Source: Bacteroidota bacterium (GTDB taxonomy: Bacteria > Bacteroidota > Bacteroidia > Bacteroidales > B39-G9). Taken from it: a stretch of 14,644 bases of DNA. Under the pieces are notes generated by a model, which had not been told where the DNA came from, did no database searches, and saw nothing but the letters and a program-made list of their open reading frames with translations. This document shows positions 8,123 through 14,644 of this stretch, piece by piece. How positions within the stretch are numbered: position 1 is the stretch's first letter; each line of letters begins with the position of its first letter. Made by a program: the position numbers and the translations under genes. The stretch covers positions 1-14,644 of the forward strand of contig QMPG01000040.1 of NCBI GenBank assembly GCA_003648455.1, read 5' to 3'.

Positions 8123-8839
8123 CTATTTATTTCTAAAATCAACAATAAAACAACCAGGGTATTTATTCTGAATTGAGCTTTTAAAAGTTTCGGCTTTTTT
8201 TGTATCTGAAAAATTTCCTAAAATTACTCTATATAATTTGTTATCATTAATATTAGAAACCTGAACATAGATTTTTTTATTGTAAACGTTTTTTAAGCTG
8301 TCACAAATTCTCATTAAATTGGAGAGCTCTTTGTAACTTGCAATTTGCACTCCAAAACCATTTGGATTAGCCTTGCTAGAGTTAAATTCATATATTTCTT
8401 TATTATTGTTGATATATGGTTTGTAATTATTATTGCTGCTTTTTTTATCAACATTTTTATTTATATCTTCTTTTGGGAAATCAACAATTTCTACTTTTAC
8501 TTGAGTTATCCCGCTTTTAATAAAATTGAGTTTTTTTGCAGCAGATTTTGAGAGATCAATAATCCTGTCTTTTCCAAAAGGACCTCTGTCGTTTATTCTA
8601 ACGATAACAGATTTATTATTTGAAAGATTTGTAACTTTTACTCTTGTGTTAAACGGGAAATTGAGATGAGCCGCCGTTAGTTTTGAATGTGAATATTTTT
8701 CTCCATTAGCAGTAATGTGCCCTTCAAATTTATCGGCATAGAATGACGCAAGACCATATTGAGTATACTTGTTTTGAGAAAACAGATTAGTAACTGAAAA
8801 AAATAGAACAGATGTAATGATAATTAAAAATTTTTGCAT
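8123..8839 (-). CDS. rlpA: RlpA-like septal lytic transglycosylase with SPOR domain
   Basis: The product is an exported peptidoglycan-acting protein of 238 residues. A signal peptide (about 1-21) leads into a double-psi beta-barrel RlpA domain (about 25-119). It contains TANGEKYS, LTAAHLNFPFNTRV and RINDRGPF..RIIDLS. Glu47, His58 and Asp84 have the same spacing (11 and 26 residues) as the catalytic Glu, His and Asp known for Pseudomonas RlpA, so enzyme activity is plausible. An Asn/Lys-rich linker (about 120-157) joins a C-terminal SPOR domain (about 160-236, GFGVQIASY ... YRVILGNFSD). SPOR domains bind denuded septal glycan, which points to a role in daughter-cell separation. I see no lipobox cysteine at the signal-peptide end, so it looks periplasmic rather than a lipoprotein. 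It lies between the YihY-like gene and the POTRA protein gene. Confidence 0.93.
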   Translation of the reverse strand: MQKFLIIITSVLFFSVTNLFSQNKYTQYGLASFYADKFEGHITANGEKYSHSKLTAAHLNFPFNTRVKVTNLSNNKSVIVRINDRGPFGKDRIIDLSKSAAKKLNFIKSGITQVKVEIVDFPKEDINKNVDKKSSNNNYKPYINNNKEIYEFNSSKANPNGFGVQIASYKELSNLMRICDSLKNVYNKKIYVQVSNINDNKLYRVILGNFSDTKKAETFKSSIQNKYPGCFIVDFRNK

Positions 8840-8855
8840 GTTTAAATGTTTTTTC

Positions 8856-8890
8856 GAGCGGGGGTTTCGCTCAAAGCCAAGCCCTCGCTG
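8856..8890. repeat. GC-rich hairpin between yihY-like gene and rlpA
   Basis: In a 60-bp gap of a very AT-rich region there is a compact GC-rich block. GAGCG (8856-8860) and CGCTC (8868-8872) make a perfect 5-bp stem with a 7-base loop. Alternatively AGCGGGGG (8857-8864) can pair with CCCTCGCT (8882-8889) in plus-strand RNA with a single G-U wobble. The two folds exclude each other. It may be a dispersed intergenic repeat, or it may affect expression of rlpA relative to the upstream genes. No T-run follows in the direction of transcription. Confidence 0.5.
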
Positions 8891-8899
8891 TTCACGAAT

Positions 8900-9856
8900 T
8901 TATTTTTTTAATTTTTTGTGAAAAAATGGTTTTATTTTTTTAAGTTGAGCGTTTTTAATTCCTGTATTTAATTCAAACCCAATTAATAAAACAAAAGCAT
9001 TTATGTATAACATTAATAAAATTACAATTATAGTACCAATTGAACCGTAAAGAGTATTATATCTTCCAAAATGGTTAATATAAAATGAAAAAATAAACGA
9101 TATTATTATTGATAGAACAGTTGACAAAGTTGACCCTGCAGATATGAAACGCCATTTTGTTTTTTTTGCGGGAGCAAGATAATAAAGAAAAGATATTGCA
9201 AGAAAGTAAGCAACAATAATAATTAGAAATTGCCCGAAATAAATCAGATAATATGTGATGTTATCATGAAGAATCCCAATACTCACTAAATGATTTAAAA
9301 AAGATTGACTAAATGTAATTAAACTAATTGCAACAGTTGTTAATAAAGTAAGAATTAACACTAAAATTAGTGATATAAAACGAATACTAAACCAATTTCT
9401 GTTTTCAAAAGAGTTAACAGTAACATTAAATGCAGAAATCATTGCGGCAATACCATTAGTAGAAAAAATTAACGAGGCAAAAAAACCAAAAGAAAGCAAA
9501 CCTCCACGTTTGTGCATGACAATATCTTCTATTGTTGTTTGTATTGTCGAGTAAGCATTATGAGGCATAATACCACTAATCATATGAAGCAGTTCCGTTT
9601 GAAAGTTTTTTATTGGGATATATGGAATAAGTGTAAAAAGGAAAATTATTGCAGGAAATAAAGCTAAAAAAAAACTGTAAGCAACAGCAGAAGCACGAAG
9701 AGAGATTGATCCTTTATATAAACCATTAATAAAAAAAACACTTACATCATAAAGAGGTACTCCGTCAAAACCCGGAAGTGTTACTTTTTTGGCTTTTGCT
9801 GATAAACGGAAATATTTCCATTTTAATTTTATTTTAATTTTTTTTAAGCTTGCCAT
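8900..9856 (-). CDS. YihY/BrkB family inner-membrane protein
   Basis: The 318-residue integral membrane protein belongs to the YihY/virulence-factor BrkB family (formerly confused with ribonuclease BN). A basic cytoplasmic N-terminus (about 1-30) is followed by about six hydrophobic helices, at roughly 55-82, 120-146, 157-182, 202-228, 236-260 and 270-297. The family signatures are RASAVAYSFFLALFPAIIFL in the first helix and the last-helix motif YNTLYGSIGTIIVILLMLYINAF..LIGFELN. Its molecular function is not settled, although envelope or lipid-related roles have been proposed for relatives. A start codon could be TTG at 9862, but the ATG two codons later (9856) is more likely. With it the gene overlaps the end of nadC by 23 bp, implying co-transcription and possibly coupled translation. 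Confidence 0.92.
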   Translation of the reverse strand: MASLKKIKIKLKWKYFRLSAKAKKVTLPGFDGVPLYDVSVFFINGLYKGSISLRASAVAYSFFLALFPAIIFLFTLIPYIPIKNFQTELLHMISGIMPHNAYSTIQTTIEDIVMHKRGGLLSFGFFASLIFSTNGIAAMISAFNVTVNSFENRNWFSIRFISLILVLILTLLTTVAISLITFSQSFLNHLVSIGILHDNITYYLIYFGQFLIIIVAYFLAISFLYYLAPAKKTKWRFISAGSTLSTVLSIIISFIFSFYINHFGRYNTLYGSIGTIIVILLMLYINAFVLLIGFELNTGIKNAQLKKIKPFFHKKLKK

Positions 9857-10700
9857 AATCAATAGCTTTTAAACTCATATCCAGACTTTGAAAATTATGT
9901 GTAAGAGCTCCAACCGAAACATAATCAACCCCACATTCGGCATAAGAGCGAATGGTTTCAAGGTTAATTCCTCCTGATGATTCTGTTTCAAATTTACCAT
10001 TAATTTTTTCAACGGCTTTTTTTGTTTCGTCAGGCGTGAAGTTGTCGAGCATAATGCGATTTATTCCTCCAATTTTGAGTATTTCATTTACTTCATCAAT
10101 TGATCTTGCTTCGACTTCAATTTTAATATCCAGATTATTGTTTTTTAAATATTCTTTAGTGTTTTTTATTGCATTTTTAATCCCACCGGAATAATCAACA
10201 TGGTTATCTTTTATCATAATCATATCGTAAAGCCCCATGCGATGATTTACACCTCCTCCAATTTTCACGGCTTCTTTTTCAAGCATGCGAAGTCCCGGAG
10301 TTGTTTTTCGTGTGTCGAGAACCTTGGTTTTTAAGTCTTTAATTTTTTCTACATACCTGTTTGTTTGTGTTGCAATGCCACTCATGCGTTGCATTATGTT
10401 TAACACAATTCTTTCAGTTTGCAGAATTGAAACAACTTTTCCTTCAACAGTAAAAGCAATGTCGCCGATTTTAACTTCTTTGCCGTCGTTAATAAAAGTT
10501 TCTACAAGTAAATTATTATCAAACTTATTAAACACTTTTTTTGCAATTTCAATACCTGCAATAATTCCATCTTGTTTAATTAGAAGTTGGGCTTTGCCTT
10601 TTGTGTTGTTTGGTATGCATGCAAATGAAGTGTGATCGCCTTCGCCTATATCTTCGTTAAAAGCATTTTGTATAAATTCGTCTAAATAGTTGTTATTCAT
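9834..10700 (-). CDS. nadC: Nicotinate-nucleotide pyrophosphorylase (carboxylating)
   Basis: This is quinolinate phosphoribosyltransferase (EC 2.4.2.19). It converts quinolinate and PRPP to nicotinate mononucleotide in de novo NAD synthesis. The 288-residue length is normal. Conserved segments include EDIGEGDHTS near the N-terminus, ERIVLNIMQRMSGIAT (96-111), DTRKTTPGLRMLEKEAV (129-145), GGGVNHRMGLYDMIMIKDNH (148-167), EVEA (195-198), MLDN (217-220), and the phosphate-binding SSGGI / VSVGALTH segments (241-245 and 261-268). The frame stays open to a TTG at 10712, but ATG at 10700 is preferred. It gives the typical N-terminus and an 8-bp overlap (ATGAATAA) with the stop of the DUF4783 gene. 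nadA and nadB are not in this window. Confidence 0.97.
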   Translation of the reverse strand: MNNNYLDEFIQNAFNEDIGEGDHTSFACIPNNTKGKAQLLIKQDGIIAGIEIAKKVFNKFDNNLLVETFINDGKEVKIGDIAFTVEGKVVSILQTERIVLNIMQRMSGIATQTNRYVEKIKDLKTKVLDTRKTTPGLRMLEKEAVKIGGGVNHRMGLYDMIMIKDNHVDYSGGIKNAIKNTKEYLKNNNLDIKIEVEARSIDEVNEILKIGGINRIMLDNFTPDETKKAVEKINGKFETESSGGINLETIRSYAECGVDYVSVGALTHNFQSLDMSLKAIDYGKLKKN

Positions 10701-11133
10701 TTTCGTATTCAATTCTTAATTGTTCAATATATTGAGTTTTGTCTTTTGTTTTTAGTAGAAAGTAAACACGAAAAACATTATCTTCGGTTTTAAGAGTGCC
10801 AATAGCATATAACGAATCGTCTGATTTGCCTGTGTGTATAATTTTAAAATCGGTTGGTTTGTGTCTTGTGAAGAAATCGTTTAAAATGATTTTGGCTTGT
10901 GCTTTACTAAAAATGTTTGTGGTTTGAATTACTATTAATTCAATGGTTGGTTTGAAATAGTTTGCTAATGTTTTTGCATCGCCTGTTTTTATCGATGTTA
11001 TTATTCCTCTCGGTATTTGATTTTGCCACAAATTGTTGTTAGCACTAAATAATGATAGTGATAAAAGAAATGTTATTACTAAAAGACTATGTTTTTTAGT
11101 AAAGAAATTTGATATGTGATTAAAAAAAATCAT
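10693..11133 (-). CDS. DUF4783 family exported protein
   Basis: The small exported protein has 146 residues. A basic N-terminus and hydrophobic segment (about 14-31) form a signal peptide. It is followed by a domain of about 110 residues with the DUF4783 pattern: IPRGIITSIKTGDAKTLANY, then FSKAQAKIILNDFF, FKIIHTGKSDDSLYAIGTL and FRVYFLLK ... IEQLRIE. I recognise this as the Bacteroidota family commonly found next to nadC, with a probable NTF2-like fold. No catalytic residues can be assigned and its function is unknown. It is the first gene of the leftward run and its stop overlaps the nadC start, so it probably shares the promoter in the 316-bp divergent spacer. Its role might be envelope related, but that is a guess. 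Confidence 0.88.
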   Translation of the reverse strand: MIFFNHISNFFTKKHSLLVITFLLSLSLFSANNNLWQNQIPRGIITSIKTGDAKTLANYFKPTIELIVIQTTNIFSKAQAKIILNDFFTRHKPTDFKIIHTGKSDDSLYAIGTLKTEDNVFRVYFLLKTKDKTQYIEQLRIEYENE

Positions 11134-11149
11134 GAAATAAAATTTAATT

Positions 11150-11183
11150 TTTGTAAGTTTATAAATTATTACGAGCTTACAAA
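11150..11183. promoter_or_regulatory. 8-bp inverted repeat upstream of DUF4783-nadC genes
   Basis: TTTGTAAG (11150-11157) and CTTACAAA (11176-11183) are perfect reverse complements separated by 18 bases. They end 17 bases upstream of the DUF4783 start codon. The right arm overlaps the best candidate leftward -7 element. The position suits an operator, a 5'-UTR hairpin or chance in AT-rich DNA. I do not recognise it as the site of a named NAD regulator. Confidence 0.35.
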
Positions 11184-11242
11184 GGGTAAAATTAACATAA
11201 ATATTTTTAACAATGCAATTTACGAAAATATTATTAGTTTAG

Positions 11243-11263
11243 AAAGTTTAAAGTTGAAAGTAA
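11243..11263. repeat. Three AAAGTNN heptamers
   Basis: Three consecutive 7-bp units, AAAGTTT, AAAGTTG and AAAGTAA, lie in the spacer upstream of rlmH. They share the first five bases. The tract is short, but it has the same 7-bp period as the two other heptamer tracts flanking rlmH. Confidence 0.5.
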
Positions 11264-11402
11264 CAGCTCTTTAGGTTTTTTACATGGCAGGATTTTTGTT
11301 TAGTGTAAGCAGATTTAAGAACTCCTATACAAGAAATAAACATTATGAAATTTTAACAAATTACTTGTTTTCATCATATTGAGAAGGAAATAATTATACA
11401 AT

Positions 11403-11430
11403 GAAATTGGAAACTGGATATTAGGAATTA
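11403..11430. repeat. Degenerate heptamer tract before rlmH
   Basis: Four adjacent 7-bp units read GAAATTG, GAAACTG, GATATTA and GGAATTA and lie 20 bases before the rlmH start. They are degenerate. The last resembles the (G/C)AATTA(N) unit of the long array on the other side of rlmH. A 7-codon open frame beginning at 11401 runs through the tract and is probably incidental. Confidence 0.45.
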
Positions 11431-11449
11431 AATACAAAATAAATAACAG

Positions 11450-11923
11450 ATGAGAATTATTTTATTAATGGTTGGTAAAACAGATGCTGACTATTTAAAA
11501 AAAGGAATTTCGATTTACGAAAGTAGGTTAAAACACTATATTCAGTTTGAGATTCGAACTATTCCGGATATAAAAAATACAAAAAAAATAACTTTTGAAC
11601 AGCAAAAAGAAAAAGAGGGTGAGTTAATTTTTAAAAATATTAAGACTTCCGATTATGTTGTTTTGTTAGATGAAAATGCTAAGGGTTTTTCGTCTGTGGA
11701 ATTTTCAAAATTTATTCAGAAAAGAATGTTAAGTGGAATTAAAAACTTGTTTTTTGTTGTTGGTGGTCCCTATGGTTTTTCTTCTGAGGTTTATGCAAGA
11801 GCTGATAGTAAAATTGCTTTGTCGAAAATGACTTTTTCTCATCAAATGGTGCGACTAATTTTTGTTGAGCAGATTTACCGTGCTTTTACAATATTGAAAA
11901 ACGAACCATATCACCATGTTTGA
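11450..11923 (+). CDS. rlmH: 23S rRNA (pseudouridine-1915-N3) methyltransferase
   Basis: This SPOUT-class SAM-dependent methyltransferase modifies pseudouridine 1915 in helix 69 of 23S rRNA on assembled 70S ribosomes (EC 2.1.1.177). The 157 residues match the usual length of about 155. The N-terminal strand MRIILLMVGKT is typical. The SAM-binding trefoil-knot motifs are VVGGPYGFS (103-111) and LSKMTFSHQMVRLIFVEQIYRAF (124-146), followed by the conserved C-terminal NEPYHH. The ATG at 11450 begins exactly at the conserved first strand. It is transcribed away from the nadC run and is followed directly by the heptamer array, which begins on the base after its stop codon. Confidence 0.97.
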   Translation: MRIILLMVGKTDADYLKKGISIYESRLKHYIQFEIRTIPDIKNTKKITFEQQKEKEGELIFKNIKTSDYVVLLDENAKGFSSVEFSKFIQKRMLSGIKNLFFVVGGPYGFSSEVYARADSKIALSKMTFSHQMVRLIFVEQIYRAFTILKNEPYHHV

Positions 11924-12007
11924 GAATTAGGAATTACGAATTAAGAATTAAGAATTAAGAATTATGAGTTACCAATTACCAATCACTAATTACGAATCCC
12001 CAATCTG
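11924..12007. repeat. Array of twelve 7-bp units (consensus NAATTAN)
   Basis: Starting on the first base after the rlmH stop, twelve heptamers run without interruption and end 13 bases before the kinase start codon. The first five are GAATTAG, GAATTAC and three GAATTAA. Later units drift through CAATTAC, TAATTAC and GAATCCC. Position 2 is A and position 4 is T in all twelve units; position 3 is A in eleven. Because AATT is self-complementary, and G-start units give way to C-start units halfway along, the two halves can partly pair. Similar short tandemly repeated heptamers are known from cyanobacterial intergenic DNA. I infer an analogous expansion here. It fills the whole rlmH-kinase gap. 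Confidence 0.85.
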
Positions 12008-12020
12008 TAAATAAAAGAAC

Positions 12021-14644
12021 ATGAAGCTACGATATAAAAATATTATTTTAATTCTTGCAGTGTTTTTTCTGTTAGCTGCCTTGTTGTTTAAAAGCAACAG
12101 CTTTAATAATTTTTATGTAAATGCTAAAGTAAAACAATTCCAAAATAAAATTCTCAGCAAAGAAAATTATAGAGACCGGTTGATTGATTCGACTGTGGTT
12201 AAATTAAAAGACACAAAATTGAATGATTTTAAAAATGAAAATTATTCTTTTTATAAAGATTTATTTAAAGAGTCTGGTATAACAATATTAGTTTACAAAA
12301 ACGATACGCTTGCCTTTTGGTCAGATAATATTATTCCTGTAAGCAATTTTTTTTCTGATTCGGAGCTTAATGACAAAATTATAAAACTGGAGAATGTTTG
12401 GCTCGATGTTAATACAAAAACTATTGACAATTATAAGGTTGTTGGCATCGTTTCGCTAAAAACAGAATATCTTAATCATAATAAATTTTTGCATAATAGT
12501 TTCACAAAACAATTTAACTTGCCCGAATATTTTGTAATCAGCAAAGACAAAAACGACGAATTTTTTAATATTGTAAATAATAAAAACGAGTATCTTTTTT
12601 CTTTGCATAGCGAAAAAAATAAAAGACAAGCTTGTTATTGTTTAAACCTGTCGTTTGTTCTGTTTTTTATTAGTATTGTATTGTTTTTGTTTTATTTTCA
12701 GATTTTTCTTTATCAATTAAAAGTCCTTAAAAAAAGACAATTGCTTTTTATCATTATATCTTCATCATTGCTTTTATTCCGTTTTTTATCACTTAAATTT
12801 AGTTTGTTTAATTGTTTCTATTCTGTTAGCTTATTTAATCCTGAAATATATGCATCATCGTTTTTATTTCCATCCTTAGGAGATTTGTTAATAAATTCAA
12901 TTATCGTATTTTTTATACTTTACGGATTGCACACCCATTTTTTTATTTCAGATAAATTAATAATTAAAGGAAGAGTAAAATACTTAGTTTCATTATTATT
13001 AATTTTTATAGTAGAAATGAGTTGTGTGGCTGCGGTTTTTTTGCTGAGGAGTTTAATTTTTAATTCATCAATTTCGTTGCAAGCATACAAGATTTTAAGC
13101 CTCACAGGATACAGTCTTGTTTCATTCCTGATTATTGGATTATTGTTTTTTTCAATCGCATTATTGATTGATAAAGCAGCATTAATAATTAAAAAAATAA
13201 TGACATTAAAGCAGTTTTATTTGCTGTTTGTTTTATCCTTAATAATCCTACTTTCTTTTTGCTTGTTTTTTCATCACACTCAAATTTTAAATATTCAACT
13301 GTTGTCAATAATGTTTTTTATTGGCATCATATTATTTGTGTTTTATATAAGATTTAAAAGCAAGTTTCATTATTTAACTTATGTGATACTGGTTTTTTTG
13401 TTTTCGTTATTTATTACTTTTTTTATTAGAACACAGATAGTTGCAAAAGAAACCGAACAAGAAAAGATATTGGCCGGAAATCTTGCCCGCGAACGTGACC
13501 CTATTGCAGAACTAATGTTAGTTGATATTGACAAAGGCATGAAAGCAGATAAACAGCTTGTTAATAAATTAAATTATTCGGAGTTTAACTACGATAGTAT
13601 TTACGATTATATAAAAACTAAATATTTTTCCGGATATTTCGATAAATATGATTTTCAATTAACAATATGCTCACCTTACGATAGTGTTTTTATACAGCAA
13701 CCGGATAACAAATTAGAGTATTGTTACGGATTTTTTAAATTTTTGACAGACAGCATGGGGGTGAAATTGTCGAAATCGAATTTTTATTTTCTCGATAATA
13801 TTAGTGGACGAATAAGTTATTTAGGAGCAATTAAATATAAATCAAATGTTAATTTTGAATATACTGCTTTTATCAGTCTAGATTCAAAACAATATTCAAA
13901 GGCTCTTGGTTATCCCGAACTTTTGCTTGACGATAAGATTAATGTGGAGCCCAAAAATTCTTATAGTTATGCAATTTATAAATACAATAAATTAATTACC
14001 CGCTCAGGAAATTTTCCTTACAGTTTAGATCAAAGTGTATATGAAAATTCAGGAAATAAAAACATTTTTTTTAAATTTGAGGGACACGACCATTTAATTC
14101 ATAATTTCGACAAACAAACATCAATAATAATTAGTAAACCCTCTGTTCGTTTTATCGATGAACTAATCTCATTCTCATATTTTTTTATCTTTTATTATAT
14201 TATTATTACAATTATTTTATTGTTTAACAAGACCTTGAAAGTTGATTTTAATTTAAACATTAAAAATAAAATTAAAATTTCAATATTGTCGATTCTTATT
14301 TTTTCATTACTAGTAATTGCAGGAGTAACTGTTTATTATAGTATTCGACAGTTTAAGCAAAATCAGAATAAAAATATTAGTGAGAAAATTCAATCTGTTT
14401 TGGTTGAGTTAGAACATAAATTAGGGTACGAGAACAATTTATCAGATGTATCGCCCGAATATTTGAATTCATTACTCACTAAGTTTTCAAATGTTTTTTA
14501 TACAGATATTAATTTATATGATATTAACGGTAAATTATTATCAACTTCGAGAAATGAAATTTTTGATATTGGATTGCTTGGCAAGAGAATTAATTTTGAT
14601 ACATATAATCGACTTATTACAAACAAAAAAGCACAGTTTATTAA
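12021..14644 (+). CDS. Large multi-spanning sensor histidine kinase, 3' end outside window
   Basis: An open frame of 874 codons continues past the right edge. The ATG at 12021 is the first start after an in-frame stop at 12012. The N-terminal helix (about 7-24) leads to an extracytoplasmic region (about 25-205). A block of roughly eight hydrophobic helices follows (about 208-470), then a second soluble region (about 471-713). This contains ERDPIAELMLVDIDKGM, characteristic of a family of very large Bacteroidota sensor kinases. Two further helices (about 715-735 and 755-775) precede a sensor-like segment including YDINGKLLSTSR. I recognise the family from these segments. The HisKA and ATPase domains expected after residue 874 are not in the window, so kinase activity is inferred. 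It lies 97 bp after rlmH and has no response regulator in view. Base use resembles its neighbours. Confidence 0.8.
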   Translation, partial: MKLRYKNIILILAVFFLLAALLFKSNSFNNFYVNAKVKQFQNKILSKENYRDRLIDSTVVKLKDTKLNDFKNENYSFYKDLFKESGITILVYKNDTLAFWSDNIIPVSNFFSDSELNDKIIKLENVWLDVNTKTIDNYKVVGIVSLKTEYLNHNKFLHNSFTKQFNLPEYFVISKDKNDEFFNIVNNKNEYLFSLHSEKNKRQACYCLNLSFVLFFISIVLFLFYFQIFLYQLKVLKKRQLLFIIISSSLLLFRFLSLKFSLFNCFYSVSLFNPEIYASSFLFPSLGDLLINSIIVFFILYGLHTHFFISDKLIIKGRVKYLVSLLLIFIVEMSCVAAVFLLRSLIFNSSISLQAYKILSLTGYSLVSFLIIGLLFFSIALLIDKAALIIKKIMTLKQFYLLFVLSLIILLSFCLFFHHTQILNIQLLSIMFFIGIILFVFYIRFKSKFHYLTYVILVFLFSLFITFFIRTQIVAKETEQEKILAGNLARERDPIAELMLVDIDKGMKADKQLVNKLNYSEFNYDSIYDYIKTKYFSGYFDKYDFQLTICSPYDSVFIQQPDNKLEYCYGFFKFLTDSMGVKLSKSNFYFLDNISGRISYLGAIKYKSNVNFEYTAFISLDSKQYSKALGYPELLLDDKINVEPKNSYSYAIYKYNKLITRSGNFPYSLDQSVYENSGNKNIFFKFEGHDHLIHNFDKQTSIIISKPSVRFIDELISFSYFFIFYYIIITIILLFNKTLKVDFNLNIKNKIKISILSILIFSLLVIAGVTVYYSIRQFKQNQNKNISEKIQSVLVELEHKLGYENNLSDVSPEYLNSLLTKFSNVFYTDINLYDINGKLLSTSRNEIFDIGLLGKRINFDTYNRLITNKKAQFI

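Larger units (their letters stand above)
11134..11449. other. Divergent spacer with inverted repeat and heptamer tracts
   Basis: The spacer lies between the leftward DUF4783-nadC run and rlmH, so both promoters are expected here. It holds an 8-bp inverted repeat near the DUF4783 side (11150-11183). It also holds two short stretches with 7-bp periodicity, at 11243-11263 and 11403-11430. No exact TAnnTTTG element was found for either gene. The best leftward candidate, TACCCTTTG on the minus strand near 11180-11188, has one extra base between TA and TTTG. A purine-rich GAGAAGGAAA at 11381-11390 precedes only a 7-codon open frame. Confidence 0.6.

Noticed and set aside
9854..9862. TTG at 9862 as start of the YihY-like gene
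   Set aside because: An ATG two codons downstream (9856) gives the same protein with a more usual start, so the TTG is not needed. The same reasoning favours ATG at 10700 over TTG at 10712 for nadC.
10285..10635. Open frame of 116 codons on the plus strand inside nadC
   Set aside because: It is antisense to the strongly conserved nadC reading frame, and its composition fits a shadow frame. The translated sequence shows no recognisable domain.
11401..11424. Seven-codon open frame (MKLETGY) after a purine-rich GAGAAGGAAA, as a leader peptide for rlmH
   Set aside because: It runs through a degenerate heptamer repeat, has no attenuator-like hairpin after it, and rlmH is not a gene known for leader-peptide control. 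Chance is more likely.
12920..13105. Open frame of 61 codons on the minus strand inside the sensor kinase
   Set aside because: It lies within the transmembrane block of an uninterrupted 874-codon frame. No domain or context supports it.

Overview
The window looks like a core chromosomal segment of a low-GC member of the Bacteroidota, probably Bacteroidales-like or a related uncultured lineage. The evidence is the very high A+T content, A-rich translation starts with little Shine-Dalgarno signal, a DUF4783 gene next to nadC, a single-polypeptide GcvP, an RlpA carrying a SPOR domain, POTRA/barrel outer-membrane proteins, and a giant multi-spanning sensor kinase of a type I associate with this phylum. 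Placement is from family recognition only. There is no rRNA or tRNA gene to confirm it.

Layout from left to right. Bases 1-201 carry no gene but hold two tandem copies of a GC-rich 28-bp hairpin repeat. On the minus strand follow a soluble triple-PAS histidine kinase (202-2151) and, 40 bp upstream of it, an unrecognised exported 204-residue protein (2192-2806); the two may be co-transcribed. A 285-bp AT-rich divergent spacer leads to gcvP (3092-5959, plus), the glycine-cleavage P-protein. A convergent spacer with a 12-bp inverted repeat separates gcvP from a minus-strand gene run read from 11133 down to 6101: a DUF4783 protein, nadC, a YihY/BrkB membrane protein, rlpA, and a POTRA/beta-barrel outer-membrane protein. 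The first three overlap tightly (8 and 23 bp when ATG starts are chosen). The last two follow at 60 and 51 bp. A 316-bp divergent spacer separates this run from rlmH (11450-11923, plus). An 84-bp array of twelve 7-bp units then runs almost to the start codon of a large sensor kinase that leaves the window at its right edge (12021 onward).

Most gene functions are housekeeping: glycine catabolism and C1 supply (GcvP), NAD synthesis (NadC), ribosome modification (RlmH) and envelope maintenance (YihY-like protein, RlpA, POTRA/barrel protein), plus two signalling kinases whose response regulators are not in the window. I see no phage, transposase, CRISPR array, toxin-antitoxin pair or defence island. 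I did not find a convincing undescribed system. The most unusual signals are non-coding: three heptamer-periodic stretches around rlmH, the twin palindromic repeats at the left edge, a GC-rich hairpin inside the envelope gene run, and a TTG-started outer-membrane gene with a 10-bp inverted repeat just upstream.
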